Positions 25,620 through 36,877 of a stretch of DNA of 64,000 nt are shown piece after piece (position 1 is the first letter of the stretch; each line of letters opens with the position of its first letter). The notes under the pieces were generated by a model that saw only the letters and a program-made list of their open reading frames with translations, was not told where the DNA came from and made no database searches. Position numbers and translations under genes: made by a program. Source of the stretch: Clavelina lepadiformis (lineage: Eukaryota; Chordata; Ascidiacea; Aplousobranchia; Clavelinidae); NCBI RefSeq assembly GCF_947623445.1, contig NC_135245.1, positions 5,587,501 to 5,651,500 on the forward strand. Reading direction: 5' to 3'.

Positions 25620-26421
25620 CAGTCGACTCCGCTTAATTCGGACACTTTGGTTCCGCTCACTTTTGGCCGAATTAAGCGGAAAATCGATTGTTCGTTTCAT
25701 GGTCATGCGTAAAGGCAAACAACGCATTTAAAATACTGTAGTGTTGCATAATAAATGAATTGCACGTGTGCTATACTGCAGTAATTGGCACTGATCGCAT
25801 AAAACGCACAAGAGTACGAGTAAATGAGTACGCATAAAACGCACATTCTGAGCCGCTTCCTCTCTGTCTTTAAACCTCGTCCACGAAGCATAGTCTCTTC
25901 ACGTTGTTCACGCAGATTTGCATCATTTTTCTGCCAATCTTGCAAAGTACGTTTTGATATCCCCGCCAACGCAGCTAACTATCGAACTGTCAAGGAAGCG
26001 TCGTCATTTTTTTCTTCGTTTACTTTAGTGAGCAATTTCACTTTTTCTTCTAAACTTTTCTGTACCATTCTGTTCTACAAGATGGTCGCAATGGTACCGA
26101 AGTAAAAGCGACTATGAAGCTGGCACGGCGTTATATGAGTTCATTGTCGATTGTTATCGCATCAATCGTCATTGTTTCACCATAATCACTCATAATGCAA
26201 CTGCATCTTGTGTTAGAACCAACAAAGTACTGTTTATTGTTTCATAACCTAACGATGTAACGATAGGAATTGCGAACCTGTGTCCGAATTAAGCGGAGAA
26301 TTGTCCGAATTAACGGGAGTTTTTTACGTTCAATTTTTACTTTTGTTCCGTTCCCGAGCATTTTGGCCGAATAAAGCGCTTGTCCGGGTTATCCGGTGTC
26401 CGAATTAAGCGGATTCGACTG
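25620..26421 (-). mobile_element. pogo/Tigger-like DNA transposon copy in the left foldback arm
   Basis: Inverted ends begin CAGTCGACTCCGCTTAATTC and CAGTCGAATCCGCTTAATTC. The flanking TA dinucleotides (25618-25619 and 26422-26423) are the expected target duplication, and the intact right arm supplies the empty site (one TA). On the minus strand, about 26069-25850, a remnant of the N-terminal helix-turn-helix of a pogo/CENP-B-type transposase is readable (VQKSLEEKVKLLTKVN, then LAALAGISKRTLQDWQKN), with an in-frame TAG between the two parts. 802 bp, non-autonomous. Confidence 0.85.
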
Positions 26422-26439
26422 TATTTGAAATGTGGTTAT

Positions 26440-26991
26440 TAGGGCAACCAAAAGTCAATATGGTCAATTTTTTTTTACCTGCTCAGAATGCTATGAAACA
26501 AGCACAAAACAAATTTCAGCTTTGTACGACGTGTGGTATAGAAGTTATTAGGTCAGATAAAGTCAAAATGTTACGTTAGGTCAAAATACGGTCAAATTGT
26601 TTCGTTAGGTCTTTTTTTTTAGGTCAAAATCTATTAAACTTGTAATTTTGTAACCATTTTGTAATATTATTCTTCCGTTTTTCTCTTTTCTTGTACCGCA
26701 AACAATTCCAGTCCCGCAAATTTTACTTAGAACCAAAGCCACAAAGAGAGGGAAGGCTTTTCAGCGCGTTTGGTGACGTCACGATGTGACGTCATTGCAT
26801 TTGAAACTGCAAGTTGTCAATCTCAATACGCAGAAACGAAAAAAAAGTCAACACTAGAAAAGCATTTTGTCATTTTTAAATGCAGCTTTAGATTAGAAAG
26901 TTGCTGTAGACAGTGTAGAGACTATCAGTATAGCGTTTTTCAAAATGAGGTCAAAATTTAAAATTTTTAGGTCAAAAAACTGGTTGCCCTA
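26440..26991. mobile_element. hAT-like MITE in the left foldback arm
   Basis: Ends TAGGGCAACCA and TGGTTGCCCTA. 8-bp target duplications GTGGTTAT (26432-26439) and GTGATTAT (26992-26999) differ at one base. The complementary position in the right foldback arm has a single GTGATTAT, i.e. the unoccupied site. The interior repeats a TTAGGTCAAAAT-type motif and encodes nothing recognisable. Confidence 0.8.
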
Positions 26992-27489
26992 GTGATTATT
27001 AAGCCGGACCAGTACTGCAGTGCTGTGGAAGGCTGGTATATCCTATTCAGGCTAGTCTTTCAAGAGCGCCTTTTAGCGTTTTATTAAGCAGCACATGAGG
27101 TTGGTTGGGTTTATTTCATTTTGCAGTCAGAATTGCAGACCTGAATGGAAAGGAATACCACAGCACTGCAGTACTGGCCCGGCTTAATAATCACATTTCA
27201 AATAGAACATAACCTAACGCGTGTAGTGTTGAAATAACTTCTAAAGAAACATCCCATCCTTCATTGCGAACAAAACTAAGCTTACGCTTATTGCTGATCG
27301 CAAAGTATTTTGCACTGACGGTACACGGTAACTTTCGGCCTGCCCGAAACATAGGCTATTGCCCTCTGGGCTATTCAGAAAACTTTGTCTTCTCTCAAAA
27401 TCCCTTTTTCTTCTTGGTATCCCCAAGAGAGACATTTTTTCCCCAATAGAGACATTTTTGCACACTTGGCGCGGCGCACTTTAACAACG

Positions 27490-27775
27490 AACCATCCATA
27501 CATTTGTCGATTCACGTACATTTGTCGATTCACGCATACATTCATCGAATCACGTACATTTGGCGATTCACGCATACATTTGTCGAATCATGTACATTTG
27601 GCGATTCACGCATACATTTGTCGAATCATGTACATTTGGCGATTCATGCATGCATTTACCGAATCATGTACATTTGGCGATTCATGCATGCATTTACCGA
27701 ATCATGTACATTTGGCGATTCATGCATGCATTTACCGAATCATGTACATTTAGCGATTCATGCACTTTTGGCAAA
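27490..27775. repeat. 38-bp tandem repeat array, right foldback arm
   Basis: Reverse-complement counterpart of the 25083-25345 array, with the same 19+19 bp substructure. The two arrays differ slightly in unit number, as expected of tandem repeats changing independently after the arms formed. Confidence 0.85.
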
Positions 27776-28392
27776 TCATCTATACATTTGCCGATCCATC
27801 TATACTTGGCAATTCATGAAGACGTTATGCGATTCATACGTACTTTTATAGAATCATTTAGTGCTTTTAGGAATGCATGTTTGTTTAATCACGTATGTAT
27901 TTTGCAAATTGGTTCGCCCATTTTTAATTCACGAAGACTAATTTCCAATCATTTGGCCATTTTATAATTCATGGTATAAGTTACATGATTCAAAAAACCG
28001 ACATGTGATTAACAAAACTGCAATCCGATTGAAGAAAATACCATTTGCCATTAGGCATTGTAACTTGCCAACAGCCAGTTTGCTTTGCAGTTGTTATATC
28101 TGACTTAAAATGTCGTGGTTTGATTTAAAAAATCAAGTTTATAAAACTGTGGTGTAATTGTAAATGTTGCGAAACCATTTTGATAATTGGCATATGAATC
28201 GTGCAACAGCAATCACAGAAAAGCCCGTTTGAATGCCGATTTTGACGTTTGGCTTGTTGTTTCGTGATTTGAATCTATAAAGTTACGTTTGAAAACCTTC
28301 CAATCAAATTATGAAAACAATACATAAATTGCATACTTGCGATTCAATTTAACACTTTGCTATTTTTGCGGCGTTGGCGTTCCATACAGGAC

Positions 28393-30468
28393 CCAGAATG
28401 ATAGCCAACTTTCCATGTGCAGACGGAACTTAATAATAATGAACAATAAACTAAGACTAATTACAAATAAGCTAACTTCAGTCTTATCCAATTGCAAAGC
28501 CTATCAGCTTTATTTTGTACTGATTGGCAGTTTTTACAAAACATTTTAATCAAATTTTCCTTTAATATTTTATTTGCAAAAATTAGCACAAAAACAGCAA
28601 TAATTGTTATAAAAGTAGGCGTTATTAAACTACACCCTTTATAGTCAGTACACTTTTCTTTCTCACTTACCTTTAGTTAAACTTACAGAAACAAATAATT
28701 TAAAATAAAATTAGGTCACATATTTTGTCATTCCTCATTATCTTATTTATCTGTCATATATGGCCTAGCTTACTTGCTAGTTTATTAAACCTAATGCTTT
28801 GTGTTATATAGCCTACATATATATATACATCCGCGTTGTAGCCTAATGATTCGAATCACATTTAATTGTAATCACTTAAATTGAGCCAGCTGTCCAAAAA
28901 ACTCGACTTTACAAACTTGGTACATACAATATATAAACTTGAAAGCGTACATGATTCATAAACGTATATTTTAAAACTACGCTTTTGGTTATTGAAAACT
29001 ATAGTTGCACAGTAGTGGTGGAGGCGGTCAACCCCGGTCGACAAGATTTAAGGGGCGGCGAAAAAGTAAAATACTTAATTAAAATTACTTTCGACACATC
29101 GCAAATCAGGTAACTCAGTGCAAGGAGGAAAGCAACAAAAACGTTTTAGGTTGTTGTTTTATCCGACAAATGTGGAGCTGCAAGCAAGCAACCATTATAG
29201 CCTAACGTTATTTAAATATTCAGCTACAAGAAACTAATTTTTTATTTGTAGCCTACGAGTTGTTATGCAATGGATCAGGTTTCGCATAATAATAACGTAT
29301 TTTATCATAACCCATCTTACTGTAGGCCTATTGTCATATTTTTACAAACAAGAATTTTTTGTGAAGTAGTTTTTTCAGGTTATAAGCTTAATACACTTTA
29401 CAAAATAGCCTAAAGGACGGATTTATTTGGACCCAAAATCGTTCGCTATGTATGAGTTGGTGCAAATTAACACATTACTGTTTAATTATTTGTAGAATCT
29501 GATTTTAAACATTATCTTTATGTTGGCAAGAGCTTAACCACTTAAAAAGTGTTTTCTGAAATACATATCAAAGTGTAACTTCTTAAGCTATCGCTATAGT
29601 ATATGCTAGCAAAAGGAGTTTCATTGTGGAGAAAATGCAACAAACGCTAAATTCTGTCAAAGCAAGTGGAGTTTGATTATTATGATAACCTTACCAATTA
29701 GTTCAATTGGGACAATGCAAGTTCATTGCGTCAAAGCCAAAAACATATTTAATTGACAAGATAAGTAAGTCACAAAACATATACGACATTTATTAAATTT
29801 TAACGGGAACAAACAATCATTTTTTATTAGTTATTAGTTAAACGTTTGCTTGAGTAAGCTAAACTTTAAATTTAAGAAGTAAATTGATTACTTTAGTAAT
29901 ACAAACACACATATGGTAGGCCTATTTACCCTGGATTCTTGCACCTTTTTAATTCATACAAAATATCTTTAAGCACCAAACTCTCATTTTATCTGAGCTC
30001 ACAATTGAACAAACAATATTTCCAAACGCGGCATAAGGTAATTGTTGTTTGGGACGTTAACGCCAGATTTAAAGATCGCTCTGGGTAGAAAATAACTTTG
30101 CTACGTCACTGCCGTTAATATGTAATAATATCACAATGCCAACATATACGGATACACTGATACAGTATTGGTACCTTACAAACAATATCATAGTCTAAAA
30201 TTACTGTGAAGTATTTCAGTGCGACTGAGAAATATTGTATAAGTACGCGAAGAATTAAAATGGTTTCAGCTGGCATTGACCGTTAGCTCTTTATCTGAAA
30301 TAGAAAAACATTTCATAACACTTTTGAAATGAAAGAAATGAAATATGTTTCCCGGAAACAAAAAACGAAATTTAAGTAGGCAATACATTCGTTGTTGTAT
30401 GGTTGTATATACTAAAATGATTGGTGCTATTACTAGTAAGTGTATGATTGAGACATATGAATATTTAT
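28393..30468. other. Intergenic region, nothing recognised
   Basis: Between the foldback element and the SINE fragment. Short frames at 28337-28549 and 28862-29044 have no recognisable motifs. No transposon ends identified. Confidence 0.4.
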
Positions 30469-30690
30469 GCTTGAACTGAGGAGTCTTTTGCACTCGGTGA
30501 TGATTCCTCATCGCTCGAGCCTCGGTTACCGAGCTTGTCTTTATGCAAGTTTTAATAAACACAATTTTTTTATTTAGTATTCTGATTTTTTTACATTGCG
30601 TTATATCACAAAATTTAGAACTTGGAGCAAGCGTTGTTCATGCCTTGCCCAAAAGTTTTACAACGTTCTGCTGCCCAATCAATTATTTAA
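30469..30690 (-). repeat. SINE family fragment, copy 3
   Basis: Shares GATGATTCCTCATYGYTYGAGC, the GTTACCGAGC motif and ATGCAAGTTTYAAT with the SINE at 43008-43324, followed by a diverged CCTTGCCCAAA block. The tRNA-like head is not recognisable. Confidence 0.5.
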
Positions 30691-30937
30691 TTAATATGGC
30701 TAATACTTCATGTTGCTTATCTGTTAATGTCATTGACTTACAGAATACTAATACATGATGTGGTTGCACATTGTACAGTATTGTACAATTGTTTACTTTT
30801 CGTCATGCCATACAATACAATGCATAACCACATCACATATTCCGTGACTCAATGACATTACCATTACATGACATCACATAGTATAAATTAACCAAACTAT
30901 AAGATAGACATAGATTATCAATAATCAAAAGACTGTA

Positions 30938-32898
30938 TCAGCTGCACGTACAGAAGGGTCGAAGTTGTACCACTTTCTTGAAATACTTTGGATAAATTAA
31001 GCCATCACTGTCACCTTCGCTCAAAATAACTTTATTGCTTGATTCATAAAATTTTATTCCACCTGCGGACGAACAAACAATTTCATTGGCAACCATGCTA
31101 CAGTTACTTAATGTTGTTTAGTGTTTTATGTAGCACTAAGCTATATATTAAAAACTCCAACTACGATCAGTTACTTAAAGGTACCCTGAAGAGCAAGTGG
31201 TAGGTCAATGTAAATAACAACGTCACAAGAGTGTGGCATCCCACTGATTACGCCTTGATCGCCATGCAAGCCAATGGCAAAGTGAATATGAGTTCTCTAC
31301 AAATACACGTTTTATTTCTTTGGTGCATTCCTTTTTCACAAGCATCGCTCATGCTTAGGACAAAAACATTAACTACAACAAAGCAACACACAGTTGAGCT
31401 GAGAACTTGAATCACTTAATTGTAAGGCTGCTGTCACACAACCAGATGGCATATATTGATTTTAACATATAAGTAATTTTACCAACATACCCTCATTCGA
31501 CTGAGCCCATACTTTTGGATATTTGACCAATTTCGGCTGTAGGTCCCATGAGCAACTACTTTATACTTGTTAGGATCAGTAATTTCTGTTAAGCCCAAAC
31601 CTGTTACCTTAGGAAAAAATTGCTCAATCCAAATCCAAACGCTAACTAAAAGTTTATAAAAAGAATAACTCCATAAAATCATAGTTTATATTGCCAATCA
31701 GTATATTTAAATCTACTTTTTGCTTATTTGGAACAATGGAAAGCTACAAAAATTTTGTAGTGTTGCCAACTCAAAAATGTTTCAAGGTTAAAGTACAGAT
31801 GCTTTGAACTTGGTCAATAACAAGGAGCTTTAAAAACTTACTCAAAAATTATTTATTTTTGCATTATCTAGTTATGTTCAATACACCTTATCTGAGGTTG
31901 TGTAGAACGTTGTGGGACGTTTAACACATCGTTCTTAACTCTATTAAATTTGTAAAATGAGAAAAAAGTCTAGTGCAAGACGTAATAACTATTAGTTGTT
32001 TTAATGAACAGAGATTATTGGCCTAATCACAAACATAGATTGGATATTTATGATGTAACTTACTATTTCATCAGACATTCTTTCTTTTTAATTATCGATA
32101 CATCACAAACTATGCACAATGTGTGAAACGTTTGTTAAGTTCTATGCAAGCTCAAGTTGAAGGCATATTAAGCACTTGCTTCAACATGGTGGACAAGAAC
32201 AAAAAAGGCCATTATGAATGTTTTCATTATGTACCACAACAGAGATTATCAGTTGAAGTCTTCTTGTATAAACTTGTATTCTTTCTACATTGGTTTATGT
32301 ACTAATGATATTAAGTACAACAATCTTGAACTTGAATGGTTATCAAATTAAACGAAACAGTTATTCTTATTGTTGACATGACAACACCAACTGAAATTTG
32401 CCTGAGTTGGTACAGAAATTACAGCTAAAAAGTTTATATCAACCAAGTAAAACTCGCTGATTAATTATTTGGATATCCTTTACAATGAGATGGGGAGGGC
32501 AAATGAAACAAAACTAAAGAATCAGTAAGAGCGCAACCTTTACAGTATGGCCTTGTGTAGCTTTGATCATCCACTTTGAATCAACATGTTTTAATTCATA
32601 TCGTTTTTTGTTATCACTGTTGACTATTCGTTGAATGTCCTGAAGTGAAGTATTTTGAAAAGTCCTACCTAAAAGGTGAAGCACTTCATCCACTGACAAG
32701 AAACCTTCTGTACGAAATAGAAAATAACAAAGTCAGCTTTTCCTTTTAACTCATTGTGGTCGAAACCCATGATTTAATCAACCAATACTGCATATTTAAA
32801 AACAACTTACCAGTATCCAATTTCACACCATATTTTCCATGCCTTAGTATACGAACAAGTTCCTTTGATATTGCAACATCACCGTAAAATGATGCCAT
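30938..32898 (-). CDS. Compact KptA/Tpt1 (TRPT1)-like RNA 2'-phosphotransferase family protein
   Basis: KptA/Tpt1 enzymes remove an internal RNA 2'-phosphate by transferring it to NAD+. Five minus-strand exons, 32811-32898, 32538-32707, 31491-31607, 31185-31296 and 30938-31062, join in phases 1,0,0,1 to give 203 residues, a normal single-domain length. N-lobe: VAISKELVRILRHGKYG, GFLSVDEVLHLL, NSDNKKRYEL, IKATQGHTVK. C-lobe: VVAHGTYSRNW, RTHIHFAIGLHGDQGVISGM, SSNKVILSEGD, IYPKYFKKV. The Arg-His pair (RHG), the HGT and the Arg before HIHF are kept. The motif usually written IRAxQGHS has Lys instead of Arg, and a second usual Arg (GMR) is Pro. Activity is therefore uncertain. The start at 32898 is the first ATG before the domain; an LTR element begins 82 bp upstream. 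Confidence 0.9.
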
Positions 32899-32980
32899 TT
32901 GGGCTAACAAAGGGTAAATAGGTCCTACCAATAGTATATACTGTATTAAGAGATCTGGTACTGAGATACTTTAAAAAGCT

Positions 32981-34372
32981 TGTGAGGAATTTATAAAATT
33001 GTTTGCAAATCGAATGCTGCATAGACTACGGAAATCGGCAAAGCAAAGCATTGCGTTACGTGTCGCCTATGCATGACTTCCGGTGTATCGTTATAATTCG
33101 TGACGTGAGTTATTCTTTCATTTACAGCTATTCATTGCGTCACAGTCTACGAAGTTAACCCTAGAAAGTGGTCGACTTTATTATGTAGCTGTCCCAATGT
33201 CTTATTTAATGTAATCGTTTAAACAAGAAACAATATAACCAGTTTATACAGTTGTCATGGTGTACAATTGATTCTAAGATTAAGAGAAGCGAAACAACGA
33301 CCTGAGACTCATTTATCATCGAGGACAGACAACAATTCTACAGACAAACTTTGTAATTGAAGTGGTCGTCCTTACAGGCTAAGGAACGATAAACAATCAT
33401 TTCATTACAACGTTTATGGTGCCAACGAGCTCGGTGAGAACTACGCTTTTCTTTTATCGAGGAATCTATGAACAGTTAAATTTGAGGTTGAGAGAATTCT
33501 AGTGATCTCAGACTACAAGTTTCGAAGACATGTCTTATCTACATCATATGCAAATGCTCAACGAAGACTCGTTGAATTCAGTCAACTATGAATGCAACAA
33601 TGATCGACGAACAAAGCACGCTGATCCCTCCACTGGGCGTGGAAGGCCAGTAAAGAAACCTTGTCGGTATTTGGACATTCAGTAATGATTTTTTGTTTGT
33701 TTATTCTCTATATATCCTAGCGCGTTGTTTTGTATTTTACTGTATGTTTTGGTCAAGCCTATAAAGCATAACTTGAGTCTTATGCCTAGGATATTGTCCA
33801 TTTGTATCGCTGTCAAGTTTTCGTACCTCGCAAGGGTTTAAAAGGACCTGTGTTAGGAATCTCTGACAATATGATGTTACATTTATGTTGATCATAAATT
33901 GCTTTAAACTTGCATTATTAAAGCAATTTCTGGGGGGAGGTTATGTGAGGATTTTATAAAATTGTTTGCAAATCGAATGCCGCATAGACTACGGAAATCG
34001 GCAAAGCAAAGCATTGCGTTACGTGTCGCCTATGCATGACTTCCGGTGTATCGTTATAATTCGTGACGTGAGTTATTCTTTCATTTACAGCTATTCATTG
34101 CGTCACAGTCTACGAAGTTAACCCTAGAAAGTGGTCGACTTTATTATGTAGCTGTCCCAATGTCTTATTTAATGTAATCGTTTAAACAAGAAACAATATA
34201 ACCAGTTTATACAGTTGTCATGGTGTACAATTGATTCTAAGATTAAGAGAAGCGAAACAACGACCTGAGACTCATTTATCATCGAGGACAGACAACAATT
34301 CTACAGACAAACTTTGTAATTGAAGTGGTCGTCCTTACAGGCTAAGGAACGATAAACAATCATTTCATTACA
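32981..34372. mobile_element. Short LTR element (non-autonomous, TRIM-like)
   Basis: Two 429-bp long terminal repeats, 32981-33409 and 33944-34372, begin TGTGAGG and end TTACA. They are nearly identical, so the insertion is young. A 4-bp target duplication AGCT flanks it (32977-32980 and 34373-34376). The 534-bp interior has a primer-binding-site-like TGGTGCCAACGAGCTC shortly after the left repeat and a purine tract GGGGGGAGG just before the right one. The interior is too short for gag or pol, and none is seen. Family not determined; a 4-bp duplication suits Gypsy-type integrases. Confidence 0.85.
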
Positions 34373-34376
34373 AGCT

Positions 34377-35021
34377 AAATACAGTAGCCTAAAACAAACC
34401 TAAAACCTAGCCTAGTAGGCTAAATCCTAGTTGAAGCAAAAAGAAAAAAAATACAACTTTGCCGTTACTGAATTAAAAAACATTATAGCTACATAACCCG
34501 ACAAGGCAAGGCAAGGAAACGCTGACGTTGGTCGCTTGTACTTTCTTTATTCTAATAATGTTGCAAATCACCATCACAAACACAATTCACCATGCAGATT
34601 CCAGACATCTTGCATCATAGCTCCATGAGAAACCCGACTTTTGATGTAAGGACTTCCCCTCTTTCAAAACCACTGTCTTTCCATATTCAACGTTCTGTTT
34701 TTTTTTTACTCATAGCAGTGGTGAAACACTGACGAAATTTCCGAAAGTCGGCGACATTTCTCAGCACACCAAAAATGTGAGGAATACTAAAAATCTTTAT
34801 GACTTATTTCAACGAGATATTTGCGCTTGCTATACTTAAAACGAACATAATCGCAGTTTGCCCGTGTCAGTGTTGATACAGAAAAGTATCACATACTCTC
34901 CAACATTATTTTTACATCAAGAGATATTCATACACAATTTTTGCTCTATTAACGTAGGCGAATGATCTTTAAAGTTTGTCCTAATTGGTATTGTATTTTA
35001 CCCTATTTTTGTATACTTGTT
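34377..35021. other. Intergenic region, nothing recognised
   Basis: Between the LTR element and a hAT-type MITE. It contains GGCAAGGCAAGG-like simple sequence and no supported coding frame. Confidence 0.4.
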
Positions 35022-35029
35022 GTGTAGAT

Positions 35030-35497
35030 CAGGGCTTCCCAAACTTTTTTGCTCGCGACCCCTTTCAAACTTCTGAAGTTTTCCGCGACCCTTCACGTTT
35101 AAATTGATTAGCAGTGCGAAATATACATTAGTCATTAGTTCATTACTCATTAGTGACATTTATTGAGATGCAAAGACTGAATTCAAGCAACCAGTACTCA
35201 AAGCCTACCGGTACTTACTACTTTACACATAGCCTATGTAGGCTACTGGAAACAAAAAAGCACACACATTTATTCAGTGTGATTGGTGCGACTGCTTTCT
35301 GCTACAAAGCAAGTCCAGCCGTGGCTCAATATATGTTAATGCTGGTCTCAAGGCGGTTTCAATGTTGATTAGGCTGGAACGATATTTTGTTTTGATTGTA
35401 TTTTGTACTTCGTGTAAAATTGGTATACGCGGTGTGACCCCTGAAGTTCGTTACGCGACCCTTTGCGGGGTCGCGACCCCCAGTTTGGGAAGCCCTG
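35030..35497. mobile_element. hAT-like MITE
   Basis: Inverted ends CAGGGCTTCCCAAACT and AGTTTGGGAAGCCCTG, flanked by a perfect 8-bp duplication GTGTAGAT (35022-35029 and 35498-35505). A subterminal GCGCGACCCC-type repeat is inverted as well. No transposase. Confidence 0.9.
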
Positions 35498-35505
35498 GTG
35501 TAGAT

Positions 35506-36877
35506 GACTTTGGTGTTAGATATAACCAAATAAGGGCATTACAGCGACTGTGGAAACGCCTGTTGTCAGCTTAACTCACGTTACGGGCGTTGATTCGTTG
35601 AAACTACATGATAATAACTTTTAAAAACATACATCTCAATCATATATCCTATATTTCAGTGATACAACTTGCATGTCGAAATTAGCTAAACTCTAGTAAT
35701 TGGAACTATATCGTCGCTCTAGATGGAATTTTGTTTTACGGAAACTAGACCGATCAAAATGTTTCACGCCGAGGCACAAACAAGAGATTAAAAAAGAAAG
35801 GATTGATCGATGATAGCCTACTCCTTGTTTCATGACGATGTAGTCAGTTATCACATTCTATAATCGGCTGTGATAGCATTTTCTTATAGCCGGTATACTT
35901 TTTGGATAAACTTAAGTTTATTCGGTGTTTAGTTTGTGTTCCTCATCTTAACAGTTGTTTAAATGTAACGTGAGGAATGTAACCGCAGCTTAAACTGCAG
36001 TAATTTGAGCTACAGAATTATCAAGGTTTCAAAGAATATAATGTTTAAGCGTCTAAAGTTTAGATGCTCACTCCGACTTTTTATAAAGAACATGAAGGCA
36101 CACGTCCAATCGCTATGCTTGTTTATTAAAGTCTAAATTACAAGACTATTTATAAAATGTTTTCAATGATCAAAATACGATTGCTAACTGAAGAACATGT
36201 TCACAGAGAAAAATTGAAAAGCAGTTATCTACATACACACAAACCCCGTCACCAGAAACAGCGTTGAGAAGAACATTAAACTCACAAATTTTGTTCACTT
36301 GATTAATGGTGAAAATAAAAATTTTAGTAACTCGTTTTCTGAAACTTTCTTGAAGTGAAAACGAACACCAAACAATAAACCTCGGTTACAAGTACAATTT
36401 TTGTAACCGGTTCACGGGAATCGGCTAAGTTCTACCACTGCGCTTATATTTTGATATAAACTAACCAGTTCAAAATGCGATAGCAAAAATTCACCAACAC
36501 ACATTCAAGTTTTTGATGCTGTGCAGTGCACCGACAAAAATAAACATTCATGCATACGTAATGGATGTAAAGTAGTCCTGGTTAGTGGGGTTTAGAGTGG
36601 ATCTATCTCTCAAGGTGAGCATTCAACTGATGAGCAGACCGACTGCTTTATAATTAAAACTGGCTGTAATAGTTTCCAAAATAAGATATTAAAATGTAAA
36701 GTGATAAAATCCATGTTTTAGTAATAACCATAAATGTTACAATATATAAAAAATCCGTCAAAAATTCATCTTAAACAAAAAGATATGAAAGTAATATGAA
36801 CTTCGACATTAATTGTGAAGAGATGATTCTAACCACCAATTGCTTTCTGGTTCAAAAAAATGATTGAACTTGCCCAG
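35506..36877. other. 3' flank of the long KptA-like gene, nothing recognised
   Basis: AT-rich DNA without a supported frame. It probably includes the 3' untranslated region of the minus-strand gene ending at 36878. Confidence 0.4.

Larger units (their letters stand above)
24484..28386. mobile_element. Foldback transposon with about 1.2-kb inverted arms
   Basis: The right arm (about 27158-28386) is the reverse complement of the left arm (24484 to about 27028, once two later insertions are removed). The ends read TATGGAACGCCAACGCCGC and its complement and are bounded by a 6-bp direct duplication CAGGAC (24478-24483 and 28387-28392). A loop of roughly 100-130 bp separates the arms. Each arm contains an inner array of 38-bp tandem repeats, an arrangement reminiscent of Drosophila Foldback and Galileo elements. 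No transposase frame is visible, so mobility in trans is assumed. Confidence 0.85.

Noticed and set aside
24903-25712. Overlapping open frames encoding His/Ile/Phe/Cys-rich repeat peptides, mirrored at 27375-27967
   Set aside because: They arise from the 38-bp tandem repeats, which read open in all three frames on one strand. The same peptides appear in both foldback arms. There is no start context, splice context or family match.
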